Assembly (NCBI GenBank): GCA_031551045.1
Contig: JAVBOD010000100.1
Span: forward strand, 1 to 6,620
Origin: JAVBOD01 sp031551045
GTDB lineage: Bacteria > Bacteroidota > Bacteroidia > Bacteroidales > UBA932
DNA: 6,620 nt
Reading direction: 5' to 3'
Below the pieces are notes generated by a model. The model was given only the letters and a program-made list of their open reading frames with translations, did not search any database and was not told the DNA's origin. Below, one piece after another: positions 6,105 to 6,620 of the stretch (positions are counted from its first letter, which is position 1; each line of letters opens with the position of its first letter). Position numbers and translations under genes: made by a program.

Positions 6105-6497
6105 TTAGTCAATAGTTTGATAATTCACAGGAATGATGCCTTCGAGCAATTCGCCTTTCTTGATATATTTATCAATAATTTCGGATGCTTTCTTAACATC
6201 TACGTGGCCAAACACCACCGGGGTCTCGCCGGGTTTTTTCACTTCCACCGTCGGTTCGGCGTGGCAATATCCCATACAACCTGTTTGAGTCACCACAGCC
6301 GGTATTTTATCATCGTTAATTTTTTTGATGAATGCGTTCATTACTTCGCGTGCGCCGGCGGCAATACCGCAAGTGGCCATCGCTACTTTGATTTGCACAT
6401 AACTGTCGGGATTATCACTTTTTTCACGCAAGGTGATTTGCTCCTGAACAGTTTGTTTCATTTTCCGTAAATCGTCTAACGATTTAATTTTATTCAT
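6105..6497 (-). CDS. hndB: HndB-like small ferredoxin-fold subunit
   Basis: This 130-residue protein matches the HndB type of small subunit found with four-part NAD(P)-linked [FeFe]-hydrogenases. A charged helical N-terminus (residues 1-26) precedes a thioredoxin-like ferredoxin fold resembling the N-terminal domain of HndC: TGCMGYC (72-78) followed by EPTVEV parallels TGCFGFC in HndC, and the KKASEIIDKYIKKGELLEG tail parallels that domain's last helix. It has C43, C74 and C78, but the second cysteine of the usual C-x4-C pair is replaced, with G48 in its place in the motif CGIAAGAR. From memory this motif is common in HndB proteins, so the loss looks like a family trait, not a mutation here. 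Whether it binds a [2Fe-2S] cluster is uncertain; it may be structural or regulatory. It is the first gene of the operon, with a promoter candidate about 40 nt upstream. Confidence 0.88.
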   Translation of the reverse strand: MNKIKSLDDLRKMKQTVQEQITLREKSDNPDSYVQIKVAMATCGIAAGAREVMNAFIKKINDDKIPAVVTQTGCMGYCHAEPTVEVKKPGETPVVFGHVDVKKASEIIDKYIKKGELLEGIIPVNYQTID

Positions 6498-6533
6498 AGC
6501 GTTTAAATTTAAATATTAAAGTGAAAGAGGGCA

Positions 6534-6565
6534 TAAAGGTACGGTTTTTTTCAGAGACTACCAAA
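6534..6565 (-). promoter_or_regulatory. Candidate Bacteroidota promoter of the hydrogenase operon
   Basis: On the minus strand TTTG (6565-6562), a 20-nt spacer and TACCTTTA (6541-6534) fit the Bacteroidota pattern TTTG-N19-21-TAnnTTTG with one mismatch in the last base. The start of transcription would be near 6527, giving a leader of about 30 nt before the hndB ATG at 6497. The leader contains an AT palindrome (TTTAAATTTAAA, 6502-6513) and no Shine-Dalgarno sequence. The small gaps between the four genes suggest that this promoter serves all of them. Confidence 0.6.
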
Positions 6566-6620
6566 AATAGCTATAAGTGTAAATTAAAGACCAACGTTTT
6601 GAGAATGAAAAACTTTAATG

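Noticed and set aside
6502..6513. AT palindrome TTTAAATTTAAA as an operator
   Set aside because: Such palindromes are expected by chance in DNA this AT-rich, and it lies downstream of the predicted transcription start with no known regulator match.
1..6620. Mobile element, defence system, tRNA or rRNA
   Set aside because: No transposase, integrase, terminal repeats, CRISPR array, toxin-antitoxin pair or structural RNA was recognised; the window reads as an ordinary metabolic operon beside a lipoprotein gene.

Overview
The window looks like chromosomal DNA from an anaerobic, fermentative member of the Bacteroidales (phylum Bacteroidota). This rests on three things: AT-rich intergenic DNA around coding DNA of moderate GC, start codons without clear Shine-Dalgarno sequences, and promoter-like sites that fit the Bacteroidota TTTG-N19-21-TAnnTTTG pattern. 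The predicted proteins also have the character of that phylum. The genus cannot be named from the sequence.

Layout. Positions 1-256 are AT-rich leader DNA with two alternative promoter candidates, one Bacteroidota housekeeping type and one resembling a sigma-54 (-24/-12) site. Positions 257-1606 (+) encode a lipoprotein with an IPT/TIG domain followed by six NHL repeats, probably a six-bladed beta-propeller at the cell envelope. A strong hairpin terminator follows at 1659-1703. Positions 1704-1983 hold no recognised gene, but include a short stretch on the minus strand that reads like coding sequence and may be a gene remnant. From 6497 down to 2048 (-) lies a tight four-gene operon, hndB-hndC-hndD-hndA, with gaps of 14, 5 and 9 nt. 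A good promoter candidate sits just upstream at 6534-6565 and a hairpin terminator just downstream at 1984-2023. The lipoprotein gene and the operon are convergent, and each has its own terminator.

How the genes work together. HndA (NuoE-like), HndC (NuoF-like, with FMN and NAD(H) site motifs) and HndD (catalytic [FeFe]-hydrogenase with a complete H-cluster ligand set) together form a soluble NAD(P)-linked, multi-subunit [FeFe]-hydrogenase of the HydABC/HndABCD type (group A3). HndC carries both the N-terminal [2Fe-2S] domain and the C-terminal 2x[4Fe-4S] extension typical of electron-bifurcating members, so coupled use of NADH and reduced ferredoxin for H2 production (or the reverse) is the likely role. 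HndB is a small stand-alone relative of the HndC N-terminal domain and has only three of the usual four cluster cysteines. The H-cluster maturases HydE, HydF and HydG are not in the window.

The operon is of a known kind. The observations most worth following up are the three-cysteine HndB, the sigma-54-like promoter of the lipoprotein gene, and the unexplained coding-like remnant between the two terminators.
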